Source: Comchoanobacter sp040266255
GTDB taxonomy: Bacteria > Pseudomonadota > Gammaproteobacteria > Comchoanobacterales > Comchoanobacteraceae
NCBI GenBank assembly: GCA_040266255.1
Contig: JBDQEV010000001.1
Location: 1 to 58,389 of the forward strand
DNA length: 58,389 bases
Direction of reading: 5' to 3'
The position numbers and the translations under genes were made by a program. Of the stretch, positions 8,738 through 18,107 are shown piece after piece; position 1 is the stretch's first letter, and the number at the start of each line of letters is the position of its first letter. The notes under the pieces are model-generated. The model saw only the letters and a program-made list of their open reading frames with translations, did not search any database and was not told the DNA's origin.

Positions 8738-8766
8738 TTGATTTGGTAGAGTAGTGTCACTATGTA
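8738..8766 (+). promoter_or_regulatory. Predicted promoter of ssb
   Basis: TTGATT at 8738-8743, a 17-bp spacer, and TATGTA at 8761-8766, about 22 bp before the ssb ATG at 8788. A GGAG ribosome site follows. It overlaps back-to-back with the divergent -10 element at 8720-8725. Confidence 0.4.
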
Positions 8767-8787
8767 AGAAAATAGCTGGAGAAGTGT

Positions 8788-9225
8788 ATGAGCCGTGGTT
8801 TAAATAAAGCAATGATTATTGGTAATGTGGGCCAAGACCCAGAAATGAGATACACCGCAAATGAACAAGCAGTGGTGAATATTAGTATTGCAACTTCTGA
8901 AAGCTGGCGTGATAAGCAGTCAGGTGAAATGCAAGATCGTACTGAGTGGCATCGAATTGTTATGTATGGAAAGTTAGCAGAAATTGTTGGAAAGTATGTT
9001 AAAAGGGGTACTAAACTTTATATAGAGGGTAGTATCAAGACTAGGAAGTGGGCTGATAACCAGGGTGTAGAGCGCTATACAACTGAAATTGTGGCAACAG
9101 AAATGCAAATGTTAGATTCAAGACTGTCTAATGATCAAATGGCAGAGCCTGCCATGGCGGCTCCTTCGCCTGCAGCAGCCCCTGCACCAGCTGCACCAAT
9201 TGCAGAAGATGATATACCATTTTAA
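8788..9225 (+). CDS. ssb: Single-stranded DNA-binding protein
   Basis: A 145-residue SSB. An N-terminal OB-fold (about 1-110) has MSRGLNKAMIIGNVGQDPEMR and TEWHRIVMYGKLAE. An Ala/Pro-rich linker leads to the canonical acidic tip EDDIPF, which docks repair and replication proteins. It protects single-stranded DNA during replication, recombination and repair. Start ATG has a good ribosome site. acnA follows after 15 bp and may be co-transcribed, an unusual partner that probably reflects compaction. Confidence 0.96.
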   Translation: MSRGLNKAMIIGNVGQDPEMRYTANEQAVVNISIATSESWRDKQSGEMQDRTEWHRIVMYGKLAEIVGKYVKRGTKLYIEGSIKTRKWADNQGVERYTTEIVATEMQMLDSRLSNDQMAEPAMAAPSPAAAPAPAAPIAEDDIPF

Positions 9226-9240
9226 ATAAGGTTGTAGGAT

Positions 9241-11778
9241 ATGTACCAAGGACGGTTTAACTTAAAAGAAAAGCAACTGAATAAAATTGCGCAAGATAAA
9301 ATTTCATTTTGGCAGCAGTTACCATTTAGTTTGCGTATTCTACTTGAGAATGCATTGCGAAATGATTTGCTTGCTGCTGAGGAGACAATTGAAAAATTTT
9401 CAAATTGGCGGCAAGGGAATTATGGGTTGATCAATTACTGTCCAAGTCGAGTTTTGATGCAGGACTTGACTGGTGTTCCCGCATTGGTAGATTTAGCAGC
9501 AATGCGGGATGCAAGTCAATCTTTAGGTGCAGATCCACAAAAAATTAACCCATTATGTCGAGTTGATTTGGTGGCAGATCACTCAGTGACGGTTAACCAT
9601 TTTGGTTCTTCAGATGCATATATTAAAAATACAACTGATGAAATCAAGGACAATCAACAGCGCTATGCATTTTTAAAGTGGGCACAGGGTGCATTTGATG
9701 GTGTTAGGATTGTTCCGCCAGGTAAAGGTATTTGTCATCAGGTGAATTTAGAATATTTAGCTACGGTTGTAGAAACCAAAGATGACTGGGTATATCCAGA
9801 TACACTCGTTGGGTTAGATAGCCATACAACTATGATTAACGGCCTTGCAGTATTAGGCTGGGGTGTTGGTGGAATTGAAGCAGAAGCTGCAATGCTCGGT
9901 CAGCCGATTCGTATGGTATTACCAAAAGTAGTTGGTGTTGAGCTCAAGGGAAATATACAAGAAGGCGTGACTGCAACAGATGTGGTTTTAGCATTAACGC
10001 AGTTTCTGCGTGGTATGAATGTGGTAGGCTGTTTTGTTGAATTTTACGGCCAAGGGTTAAAAGACATGGATTTGGCGACACGAGCAACAATTGCTAATAT
10101 GGCGCCTGAGTTTGGTGCAACGTGTGCTTTTTTCCCAGCAGATGAAAAAACGCTGGAGTATTTGCAGTTGTCAGGGCGGAGTCAAGAGCATATCAACTTA
10201 GTAGAGGCGTATTTAAAAGATGCAGATTTATTCTATGACTTGAGTAATCAGGTCACATTTACGCAGCAAGTGATTTTTGATTTAGATGCTGTTGTGTCCT
10301 GTGTGGCAGGGCCGCTTAGGCCTGAGCAGATGCTGCCAGTATCAGAGTTGAAAAATATTGTGCAGCTACCAAATGCAAAAAGGGATGTATTGAGTGATGC
10401 ATCAGTCGTGATTGCTGCAATTACAAGTTGCACCAATACGTCTAACCCATCTGTATTAATTGCGGCAGGATTGGTTGCACAAAAAGCTAGAGCAAGAGGT
10501 TTAACTGTGCCCGATTGGGTGAAAACATCGATGGCACCTGGGTCAAGGGTGGTCATGCAGTACCTATCAGAGCTAGGTTTGGATCAAGATTTGGCCAGTT
10601 TGGGTTTTCATCTAGTTGGCTATGGGTGTACAACGTGTATTGGAAACTCAGGGCCGCTGGAAGATTGGGTTGCAGAAGCGATTACCAAGCAAGATTTAAA
10701 AGTCAGCGCAGTCTTATCAGGTAACAGAAACTTTGAAGGTAGGGTGCATCCTCAAACACAAATGAACTATTTGGCATCCCCCCCTCTTGTTGTAATATAT
10801 GCACTTGCTGGGACAACAGTGATTGATATTAGTCGTGACCCAATTGCTTACACAAAAGATCAACAACCAATATTTTTAAAAGATTTATGGCCAACCCAAG
10901 CTGAGATTAATCATGCGATGCAGTCAGTGCGGCAAGAGATGTTTCTGGAATCGTATCAAGACATCTTAGATGGAACAGAGGCGTGGGATGAGATTTTAAC
11001 CTCAGAAGGACACTCATATCATTGGGATGAAAGCTCAACATATATTCAAATGCCCCCATTTTTACAGCAAGTTAGCCAAAATGTAGAGCCAATGCAGGAT
11101 GTTGTTAACGCGCATGTGTTGGCGTATTTGGGTGATAGCGTGACGACTGATCATATCTCTCCAGCTGGGCATATTCCACATTTAAGTGCAGCGGGGCTGT
11201 ATTTGACCAGTAAAGGGGTGGATCAGTCTGCATTTAACTCTTATGGCTCAAGGCGTGGCAATGCAGAGGTCATGGTGCGAGGGACTTTAGCAAATATTAG
11301 ATTACAAAATAAGTTAGTTGCAGCAACTGGAGGTTTAACACGTCATATTCCAACTGGCGAAGAGATGAGTATCTATGATGCGGCAATGCGATATCAAAAG
11401 GATCAGACTCCGCTGGTGATCATCGCTGGAGAATCATATGGAGTTGGCTCTTCAAGAGACTGGGCAGCAAAAGGTGTAATGCTGTTGGGTGTAAAGGTGG
11501 TTATTGCTAAGAGCTTTGAAAGAATTCATCGAACAAACTTGATTGGCATGGGGGTATTGCCTTGTGTATTTAAAGGGCAAGCGCCAGAGTTAAATGGCAG
11601 TGAGCAGATTACGGTTAGTGGGATTGCATCTATGTCTGAACCAAATACAGACTTGGTATTAAGTATAGCAGGGTACGAACAACAGTATGTTATTCAGGCA
11701 TGCTTGCAAACAGATGCAGAGCTTTCATATTACAAGCATGGCGGTATTTTGCCATATGTCTTGCGCCAGCAGATCTAG
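9241..11778 (+). CDS. acnA: Aconitate hydratase A
   Basis: An 845-residue aconitase of the AcnA/IRP1 type, which converts citrate to isocitrate in the TCA cycle using a [4Fe-4S] cluster. Cluster ligands are visible in SCTNTSNPS (about residue 400) and GCTTCIGNSGPL (about 465). The swivel domain includes GDSVTTDHISPAG, FNSYGSRRGN and ESYGVGSSRDWAAKG. Slightly shorter than E. coli AcnA (891). The 3' end overlaps the convergent rph stop by 4 bp, leaving no room for a terminator between them. Confidence 0.96.
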   Translation: MYQGRFNLKEKQLNKIAQDKISFWQQLPFSLRILLENALRNDLLAAEETIEKFSNWRQGNYGLINYCPSRVLMQDLTGVPALVDLAAMRDASQSLGADPQKINPLCRVDLVADHSVTVNHFGSSDAYIKNTTDEIKDNQQRYAFLKWAQGAFDGVRIVPPGKGICHQVNLEYLATVVETKDDWVYPDTLVGLDSHTTMINGLAVLGWGVGGIEAEAAMLGQPIRMVLPKVVGVELKGNIQEGVTATDVVLALTQFLRGMNVVGCFVEFYGQGLKDMDLATRATIANMAPEFGATCAFFPADEKTLEYLQLSGRSQEHINLVEAYLKDADLFYDLSNQVTFTQQVIFDLDAVVSCVAGPLRPEQMLPVSELKNIVQLPNAKRDVLSDASVVIAAITSCTNTSNPSVLIAAGLVAQKARARGLTVPDWVKTSMAPGSRVVMQYLSELGLDQDLASLGFHLVGYGCTTCIGNSGPLEDWVAEAITKQDLKVSAVLSGNRNFEGRVHPQTQMNYLASPPLVVIYALAGTTVIDISRDPIAYTKDQQPIFLKDLWPTQAEINHAMQSVRQEMFLESYQDILDGTEAWDEILTSEGHSYHWDESSTYIQMPPFLQQVSQNVEPMQDVVNAHVLAYLGDSVTTDHISPAGHIPHLSAAGLYLTSKGVDQSAFNSYGSRRGNAEVMVRGTLANIRLQNKLVAATGGLTRHIPTGEEMSIYDAAMRYQKDQTPLVIIAGESYGVGSSRDWAAKGVMLLGVKVVIAKSFERIHRTNLIGMGVLPCVFKGQAPELNGSEQITVSGIASMSEPNTDLVLSIAGYEQQYVIQACLQTDAELSYYKHGGILPYVLRQQI

Positions 11779-12497
11779 CGTGCTGACTTGTAAGGATAGG
11801 GCTGGTTAAGAATTGCTTTTTGTTGGTCAATGATTGAAGAAATCAAGGGCCACGCTCCATCTAAAATTTTATTCAAGTGATTGCGGCTAAGCGGTTTTCT
11901 TTCGGCAGTGCCTTGTATTTCAACTAAGTCGCCATGCTCTGTCATCACAATATTAATGTCAACTTCAGCACGATGGTCTTTTTGGTAGTCAAGGTCGAAG
12001 CAAACCTCATTGTCTATAATGCCAGCAGAAACTGCCCCAATCATGTGTCGGAGTGGGTCAGAAGTAATGACTTTGTCGATTTGGAGTCGCTGTAGTGTTC
12101 TGACTAAAGCAATTTGTCCACCATTGATTGCATGGCAGCGAGTACTACCGTCAGCTTGTATGACATCATGATCGAGAATGATTGTAATGGCAGGTAGCTT
12201 GGTAATATCAATACTATTTCGAAATGAGCGACCAATTAATCTTTGAATCTCAGAACTGCGTGCAGAAATCTTGCCTTTATTGATATCTCTATCAACTCGA
12301 GTATGAGTTGCAAAAGGAAGCATTTGGTACTCTGCAGTAAGCCAGCCATGATTGGCGTTTCTTAAAAACCTTGGTACTTGTTCAATAATACTACCGGCAC
12401 AAATGATCTTGGTTTTTCCTGCATGAATTTCAACACAACTACTAGCATGATGTTGAGTGTGTTCAGTAATTTGAAGTTTGCGCATAACTGATGCCAT
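11775..12497 (-). CDS. rph: Ribonuclease PH
   Basis: A 240-residue phosphorolytic 3'-5' exoribonuclease that trims tRNA 3' ends. It shows GWLTAEYQMLP, the RSFRNSIDI stretch, a phosphate-site region QADGSTRCHAINGGQIAL, and EIQGTAERKPLSR near the C-terminus. Length is typical. Start is ATG at 12497 (MASVMRKL), with a second ATG four codons later; neither has a strong ribosome site. Divergent from gmk over about 90 bp, convergent with acnA. Confidence 0.94.
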   Translation of the reverse strand: MASVMRKLQITEHTQHHASSCVEIHAGKTKIICAGSIIEQVPRFLRNANHGWLTAEYQMLPFATHTRVDRDINKGKISARSSEIQRLIGRSFRNSIDITKLPAITIILDHDVIQADGSTRCHAINGGQIALVRTLQRLQIDKVITSDPLRHMIGAVSAGIIDNEVCFDLDYQKDHRAEVDINIVMTEHGDLVEIQGTAERKPLSRNHLNKILDGAWPLISSIIDQQKAILNQPYPYKSAR

Positions 12498-12595
12498 TGG
12501 TTTCTCGAAATATTTAAGCTATTATTACTGATTATTGTCTTTAAGTAAATCAAGAAGTATCGTAATATAGGGATAAATTAAGATGAGTGCTCAAT

Positions 12596-13132
12596 ATGTA
12601 TCAAATCCTTATTATCACAGGACCATCCGGGGTGGGTAAAACAGTATTATCTGAGCACCTATTAGAGCAAAAAACCTTCAAGCGTTGTATCACTTGTACA
12701 TCTAGAGTGCCACGACCGAAAGAGAAAGATGGGGTTGATTATTTTTTTCTGACACCTGAGGAGTTCAAAGTAACGCGTGAAAGTGGTGGGTTTGTTGAGT
12801 ATAGTCAGCATTATCAGGCTGAATATGGTATTAGACAGATAGACTTGGAGTCTGTGCTGCAAAAAGGGCATGTATTACTGGTCTTAGATTGCGGTGGCGC
12901 AAAAGCAGTTGTAAAACAGTACCCAAGTCATAGTGTGTTTATTGCACCACCATCGATAGAAGCGTTAGAAGAGCGATTGGTGAAACGTTCAGGCTCAGCA
13001 AAAGATAGAATCATTTATGCTGCTAAAGAAATGGAGCAGCAGAAGCATTTTGATCATGTTCTAGTCAATAAAGATTTAGAGAGCGCAAAACAAGCAATAT
13101 CAGATTGGGCTGATCAAATCATTAATTCTTAG
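12596..13132 (+). CDS. gmk: Guanylate kinase
   Basis: About 178 residues. The P-loop is GPSGVGKT near the N-terminus, followed by the GMP-binding CTSRVPRPKEKDGVDYFF stretch. The C-terminal lid region has EALEERLVKR and RIIYAAKEM. It phosphorylates GMP to GDP. Shorter than the usual 205 or so, and the usual EIDVQGA segment reads LDCGGA here, so it is divergent but has the core residues. An in-frame GTG at 12587 would add three residues; ATG at 12596 (MYQILIITG) looks more natural. First gene of the gmk-rpoZ-spoT block. Confidence 0.93.
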   Translation: MYQILIITGPSGVGKTVLSEHLLEQKTFKRCITCTSRVPRPKEKDGVDYFFLTPEEFKVTRESGGFVEYSQHYQAEYGIRQIDLESVLQKGHVLLVLDCGGAKAVVKQYPSHSVFIAPPSIEALEERLVKRSGSAKDRIIYAAKEMEQQKHFDHVLVNKDLESAKQAISDWADQIINS

Positions 13133-13140
13133 GAAATCAG

Positions 13141-13168
13141 TTGCAGACTGCATAATATAATGTATAAT
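13141..13168 (+). promoter_or_regulatory. Predicted promoter of rpoZ-spoT
   Basis: TTGCAG at 13141-13146, a 16-bp spacer and a perfect TATAAT at 13163-13168. A second TATAAT sits at 13156-13161. All lie between the gmk stop and the rpoZ ATG at 13192. This is the best sigma-70-like match I found, and likely drives rpoZ and downstream genes. Confidence 0.55.
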
Positions 13169-13191
13169 AAACATTATTTTGGGGATTAGGA

Positions 13192-13413
13192 ATGGCAAGA
13201 ATTACAATGCAAGACTGTCAAAGTGTGATCGAAAGTCCTTTTGAGATTGTTACAGTTGCAGCAGAAAGAGCACGTCAATTACAAGATGGTTTCAACCCGA
13301 TGGTTAATGCGAATGATAATAAGCCAGCAGTGATAGCACTTAGAGAAATTGCTGCAGGTAAATTGACATCCGATGGGGTTCAAGAGGATCCAGAGGAAAT
13401 GGAAGAATTTTAA
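13192..13413 (+). CDS. rpoZ: RNA polymerase omega subunit
   Basis: A 73-residue protein beginning MARITMQDC with the conserved FEIVTVAAERARQLQ and KPAVIALREIAAGK stretches, and an acidic tail ending EEMEEF. Omega helps assemble RNA polymerase by binding beta-prime and, in gammaproteobacteria, forms part of a ppGpp site. It sits between gmk and spoT as is usual, 9 bp before spoT. A good promoter lies just upstream. Confidence 0.95.
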   Translation: MARITMQDCQSVIESPFEIVTVAAERARQLQDGFNPMVNANDNKPAVIALREIAAGKLTSDGVQEDPEEMEEF

Positions 13414-13422
13414 AGGCTAAGG

Positions 13423-15516
13423 ATGAATGTATCACATTCAACTGCAGGGTTTGGCTTACTCAATTATTTAGACTACTTAACCCAAAAGGAAAGAAAGCAG
13501 GTTGCTTTAGCTTTTAGGTTTGCAAATAAAGCACATAGTGGCCAGTATAGAGTATCTGGTGAGCCATATATTACTCATCCTGTTTCAGTATCAATTATAT
13601 TAGCTTCATTAAAGCAAGATGCCACTTCTATTATGGCTGGACTTTTGCATGATGTTGTTGAAGATACAGCAGTAACACATCAAGAAATAGAAACACATTT
13701 TGGTCAAGATGTTGCACATATTGTAGAGGGAGTAACAAAGTTCAGTCATGTTCAGTATGGTAGTCCTCTAAAGCGTGAGGGTGAAAACTATCGAAAGATG
13801 TTTATTTCGATGTCAAAAGATATTCGAGTGATTATTGTTAAGCTAGCAGATCGACTACATAATATGCGCACTATTCAAGTGATGCCTGCCGAAAAGAGAA
13901 AGCGTTTAGCGCATGAGACTTTAGAGATTTATGCACCAATTGCTAAAAGGTTAGGGATGCAAATGATTTCAATAGAGCTAGAGGAACTTGGGTTTGCAGC
14001 ACTGTATCCTTTACGCTATATGATCTTGCTTTCTCATATGTATCGCGTTAGTGCAGGTCAAGCAGAGGTGTTAGCACATTTGGAGCGAGAGATTCGTTTA
14101 AAGGCGCATGAAGTAGGGCTTAATGTTTTGGATGTGAGTACACGGGAAAAGCAGTTGTATGGCATATATAGAAAGATGTCTAAGCGTAAGAGCTTTAATG
14201 ATTTGCTGGACGTATATGCACTGCGAGTTTGTGTCAAAGATGTCAAGAGTTGTTATGCAATGCTTGGTATATTGCATGGGATGTATATGCCAAAGCCAAA
14301 GAGCTTCAAAGATTATGTTGCAGCGCCAAAAAGAAATGGCTACCAGTCTTTACATACGGTGTTGTATGGACCACATGGTACACCAATTGAGATACAAATT
14401 CGTACCAAAGAAATGCATATGATGGCAACACAAGGCATTGCGTCACACTGGTTATATAAAACAGGTCAAAGTGAGTTTAATTGCAAAAAGCATCAAGCGT
14501 GGTTTAATCAGCTTGCTGAAGCAAAATCAACTTGTGCTACAGATGCAAGCTTTATTGATTTAATTAAGCATACAGTTTATGAGTCAGAGTTGTATGTATT
14601 AACCCCAAGGGGGAAAATTATTGAGCTTAAAAGTGGCTCATCAGTTTTAGATTTCGCTTATAGCATTCATACTGATGTAGGTCACCAAGCGAGCTTTGCA
14701 ATTGTTGATCGTGAAGATGTGCCGATTAGTACAATATTAGAGAATGGACAAACAGTAGAGATTGTTACAAGCGAGTCTGTTACACCAAAACCTGAGTGGT
14801 TAGACTTTGTGAAAACTTCTAGGGCAAAAACCAATATTAAAGTTTTTCTAAAAGAACAAGTGCTTGGTTCTCAAGATAGTCTAGGGTATAAGATTTTATC
14901 CTATGCATTTGAAAAGAAAGGTATGGGGTATTTGGTGAATCGGAAGATATTAGATGATTTGCTGGAGCATGCTGGTATGCAAACGCATGATGTGTATGGT
15001 CAGCTAGGGCGTGGTGAAATTGACCCTGAAGCAGTTATTGATTCATGTCAAGTTGAGTATTTCTGCCAAGTCTCTCAAGCAGGCGTGAAACCAATTTTAA
15101 TTGAAGCTAAGCCGGGTGTTGAAAAGTTTGCAAACTGTTGTTGTCCTATCCCAGGTGATGAGATTGTTGCAATGATGTTGCCTAATGATGGTCTGACAGT
15201 ACATAGAGACAATTGCAGGGCGATTGATTTATTGCATCAGCAGCCATTGTCTGCTAAGTGGGGTGATGTTGGACAGAGTGAGTTTACTACAGTGTGTACG
15301 GTTGAGGTAAAACCGAGTCCAAGAGCGATTTTTAATTGCTTAAGTATTTTGTCAGAGATGAAGATTAATGTACTGGGTTTCAAAACAGAGTTAGAGCATG
15401 CTAAATGTGCGTATTCGATTACAATGCAAGTTCGGTCTAAAAAGCATTTAGAGATTGCATTAAAAAGTTTAAATCAATTGAAGATTGTTGAGAAAGTAAA
15501 AAGAGAGGCGAGATGA
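13423..15516 (+). CDS. spoT: Bifunctional (p)ppGpp synthetase/hydrolase SpoT
   Basis: A 697-residue Rel/Spo homologue with the full domain order. The HD hydrolase domain is at about 25-180, with GLLHDVVEDT and KLADRLHNMRT. The synthetase domain is at about 230-345, with KDYVAAPKRNGYQSLHT. A TGS domain lies near 385-445 (VLTPRGKIIELKSGSSVLDF). A C-terminal ACT domain (about 625-697) completes it. The intact HD motif predicts active hydrolase. No relA is in the window, so this may be the only long alarmone enzyme, which is inference. The stop overlaps the next gene by ATGA. Confidence 0.95.
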   Translation: MNVSHSTAGFGLLNYLDYLTQKERKQVALAFRFANKAHSGQYRVSGEPYITHPVSVSIILASLKQDATSIMAGLLHDVVEDTAVTHQEIETHFGQDVAHIVEGVTKFSHVQYGSPLKREGENYRKMFISMSKDIRVIIVKLADRLHNMRTIQVMPAEKRKRLAHETLEIYAPIAKRLGMQMISIELEELGFAALYPLRYMILLSHMYRVSAGQAEVLAHLEREIRLKAHEVGLNVLDVSTREKQLYGIYRKMSKRKSFNDLLDVYALRVCVKDVKSCYAMLGILHGMYMPKPKSFKDYVAAPKRNGYQSLHTVLYGPHGTPIEIQIRTKEMHMMATQGIASHWLYKTGQSEFNCKKHQAWFNQLAEAKSTCATDASFIDLIKHTVYESELYVLTPRGKIIELKSGSSVLDFAYSIHTDVGHQASFAIVDREDVPISTILENGQTVEIVTSESVTPKPEWLDFVKTSRAKTNIKVFLKEQVLGSQDSLGYKILSYAFEKKGMGYLVNRKILDDLLEHAGMQTHDVYGQLGRGEIDPEAVIDSCQVEYFCQVSQAGVKPILIEAKPGVEKFANCCCPIPGDEIVAMMLPNDGLTVHRDNCRAIDLLHQQPLSAKWGDVGQSEFTTVCTVEVKPSPRAIFNCLSILSEMKINVLGFKTELEHAKCAYSITMQVRSKKHLEIALKSLNQLKIVEKVKREAR

Positions 15517-16622
15517 TTGTTATTATTGGATCTGGACTATCTGGACAGTTGGTTCTTCGTGGATTAAGAGATAAAGGCTACGTGGGTAAGATTACAATGA
15601 TCAGTGAGCATATTGCAGACTTCTACTCTAAACCAAGCTTATCAAATTTAGTGAAGCAAAATAAACAAGCACATGATTTGATTCAAATGAGTGAATCTGA
15701 AATTGCTGAAAAATATGATGTATCAATACTGAGTCAGCAATCTGTAACAAGCATTGATCGTGAAAATAAAATCGTGTATGTGGATAAGAAAGAAGTTCCA
15801 TATAAGCAGTTGGTTTTAGCAACAGGTGCAGTACCAAAAGAATTCGATATTTTAGCAAATGATAAAAGGATCTTTCGTGTCAATGATTTGTGGGCATATG
15901 ATCGCTTTTCAAAAAAGTTAAACAAGAACACACGCCTGGTTATATTGGGAGGCGGCCTAATTGGTTGTGAGTTTGCAAATGATTTGATGAGTCAAGTGGG
16001 CAGTATAGCAGTGTTAGAAGCTAGCTCATCTTTGATGTCTCAGATGGTGCCAAAAGAAATTGGGCAAGGGCTTAAACAACAGTTGGAAACAATTGGTGTC
16101 CAAGTCCATACTTCAAGTCCATTAGAAAAGATTGAAGAAAAATCAGATGCTTTAAAACTATACTGTCAAGATCAAGTCTTAGAGGCTGATATTGTATTAG
16201 CAGCTGTAGGAATGGTGACAAATACCAAACTTGCAAAAGAGGCTGGATTAGACGTTGAACAAGGTGTTTTGATTAATCAATATGCGCAAACTAGTGATCC
16301 CGATATTTACGCTATAGGTGACTGTACACAGTCACAGTGGGGTGTGAGATATTATGTTGCACCACTGAAGCTCACAGCAGAGGTCGTAGTCAGTCAATTG
16401 ATGGCTGGTGATCTTTTCTTGCAATTTCCAGCGCTGCCCGTAATGGTAAAAACGCCAGTTTATCCTATTTGTTTTTGTATAAAAGCACCACCTGATCGTT
16501 GGGAAGTTGAACAGCAAGATGGTGGAGTAAAAGCGTTAGGGTATTTAGAAAACACAATGGTTGCCTTTGCACTGACAGGTAAATACATGCCTCAAAGGGT
16601 GCAATTGAAACAGCAATTGTAG
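15513..16622 (+). CDS. Rubredoxin-NAD+ reductase-like FAD/NAD(P) oxidoreductase
   Basis: A 369-residue two-dinucleotide-fold flavoprotein. The FAD motif is IIGSGLSGQLVLRGL at residues 3-17. The pyridine-nucleotide motif is VILGGGLIGCEFAND (about 146-160). The second FAD motif is PDIYAIGDC (about 263-271). The substrate-side FYSKPSLSN resembles AlkT/rubredoxin reductases. Such enzymes pass electrons from NAD(P)H to rubredoxin for oxidative-stress defence or hydroxylation. No rubredoxin gene is nearby, so the partner is unknown. Translationally coupled to spoT by ATGA. Confidence 0.8.
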   Translation: MIVIIGSGLSGQLVLRGLRDKGYVGKITMISEHIADFYSKPSLSNLVKQNKQAHDLIQMSESEIAEKYDVSILSQQSVTSIDRENKIVYVDKKEVPYKQLVLATGAVPKEFDILANDKRIFRVNDLWAYDRFSKKLNKNTRLVILGGGLIGCEFANDLMSQVGSIAVLEASSSLMSQMVPKEIGQGLKQQLETIGVQVHTSSPLEKIEEKSDALKLYCQDQVLEADIVLAAVGMVTNTKLAKEAGLDVEQGVLINQYAQTSDPDIYAIGDCTQSQWGVRYYVAPLKLTAEVVVSQLMAGDLFLQFPALPVMVKTPVYPICFCIKAPPDRWEVEQQDGGVKALGYLENTMVAFALTGKYMPQRVQLKQQL

Positions 16623-16690
16623 ATATATAAATCCACTGATGACTTTAAGGGCTTCATGCGCTATATTTTGTTACAGATGAATTTGGAAAA

Positions 16691-17878
16691 ATGTTCATGA
16701 TAAATTTTTTAAAAAAGCTTTTTTTGCCAGCTCCAGGGCCTCAGCAAGTTATTGAGAGAGATCATCATCATCTCAGCTTCAAAGATGTTGATCCTAATGC
16801 ACTTTCAGTTTTAAAAGGGTTGCATAAAAAAGGCCATGATGCTTATTTGGTTGGGGGAGTCATCAGAGATTTAGGCTCTGGTGTCATGACCAAAGATTGT
16901 GATGTGGTAACTTCAGCCAAGCCCGATAAAGTCAATAAATGCTTTAAGCGTAGTGTATGTATTGGGAAGCGTTTTAGATTGGTGCATGTATTCTTTGGTC
17001 GACAATTTATAGAAGTTTCTACTTTTAGAGCGAATGCAATGCGAGGCAGGGTTTATGCAAATAATGGCATGATCAAACGCGATAATGTTTATGGTAAAAT
17101 CCATGATGATGTGATGCGTAGAGACTTTACCATTAATGCTTTATATATGCGTTATCCAGATGGTGCAATTATTGATTACTTAGGCGGATGGGAAGATCTA
17201 CAAAGTAAATCATTGAGAAGTATTGGCCCAGCATCTGAGAGATTTAAAGAAGATCCAATTAGAATTCTTAGAGCAATTCGCTTTAAGGCAAAACTATCAC
17301 TTAGTATGAGTGATGAAATTGAACAGGCCATTGAGCAGCTGAAAAAGCGCTTATTAGATGTACCAGGGCAGAGACTGTTTGTTGAAGTAGTGAAACTGTA
17401 TTACTCAGGTTATGCCGTTGAGGTAAATCGATTGATATGGGAAAAAGGAATTTTTCAAGTTTTATTCCCAGATGCGATAAAGTCAAATCAAAAGCTAGCC
17501 AAACAGCTGATGATGAGATTAAGTGCTGCAGCTGATTTACGGTATAAAAACCAGGATAAGCTCAGTGTTGCATATTTAATTGCAACATTGTATTGGGCTA
17601 AGTGTGAGTCTGAAATGAGAGAAAAGAAGATGAAAGGTTTTTCAGCAAAGTTGGCCAAAGAAGTATTGCTAAATTCTAGTATGGATGTACCACCAAGAGT
17701 ATGTGATGCAGTGATTGAAATTTGGCAGTTGCAATACTTATTTAGAGCAAAAGAGAAGATGCTAAATCGAGTTCAGAGATCATCTAGGCTAAGAGCTGGG
17801 TATGATTTATTATCTGCACGTGCTACTTATCAAGAAAGATTAGTAGATCTTGGCTTCTACTGGGAAGAGTATGTCTAG
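16691..17878 (+). CDS. pcnB: Poly(A) polymerase I
   Basis: A 395-residue class II nucleotidyltransferase. The signature is AYLVGGVIRDL (about 53-63), then the DCDVVTSA catalytic Asp pair, IGKRFRLVHVFFG and the RDFTINALYMRYPDG stretch typical of PcnB/CCA enzymes. The N-terminal ERDHHHLSFKDVDPNAL and the GKRFRLVHV element favour PcnB over CCA-adding enzyme. It adds 3' A-tails that promote RNA decay. Shorter than E. coli PcnB (about 465), mostly at the C-terminus. folK and panB, often next to pcnB, are replaced by feoABC; feoA overlaps its 3' end by 8 nt. Confidence 0.88.
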   Translation: MFMINFLKKLFLPAPGPQQVIERDHHHLSFKDVDPNALSVLKGLHKKGHDAYLVGGVIRDLGSGVMTKDCDVVTSAKPDKVNKCFKRSVCIGKRFRLVHVFFGRQFIEVSTFRANAMRGRVYANNGMIKRDNVYGKIHDDVMRRDFTINALYMRYPDGAIIDYLGGWEDLQSKSLRSIGPASERFKEDPIRILRAIRFKAKLSLSMSDEIEQAIEQLKKRLLDVPGQRLFVEVVKLYYSGYAVEVNRLIWEKGIFQVLFPDAIKSNQKLAKQLMMRLSAAADLRYKNQDKLSVAYLIATLYWAKCESEMREKKMKGFSAKLAKEVLLNSSMDVPPRVCDAVIEIWQLQYLFRAKEKMLNRVQRSSRLRAGYDLLSARATYQERLVDLGFYWEEYV

Positions 17879-18107
17879 TACTCAGCTGATTAAGGGCCAT
17901 GTATATCGCATCATGGGCTTCATTGTAGATTGTCGTCAAAAAAGATCTCGCTTGGTCGCTTTAGGTTTTATTCCTGGTGTTGAAATAGAGTGTATTACAA
18001 GTTGGTTTTTCGGTAAATACTGGCTGATCTGTATAGGAACACAATGCTACGGCATGAGTCATCAAGAGTTGGCTTTGCTGAGGCTGCATGTGATTAATTA
18101 TGATTAA
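17871..18107 (+). CDS. feoA: Ferrous iron transport protein A
   Basis: A small SH3-like cytoplasmic protein of about 78 residues. KGHVYRIMGF and SRLVALGFIPGVEIECI match the FeoA core. FeoA is thought to help FeoB work. The frame can be extended upstream to a TTG at 17850. ATG at 17871 has a GGAAGAG ribosome site and gives the normal length, so I use it. It starts 8 nt before the pcnB stop and overlaps feoB by 8 nt. Confidence 0.85.
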   Translation: MSSTQLIKGHVYRIMGFIVDCRQKRSRLVALGFIPGVEIECITSWFFGKYWLICIGTQCYGMSHQELALLRLHVINYD

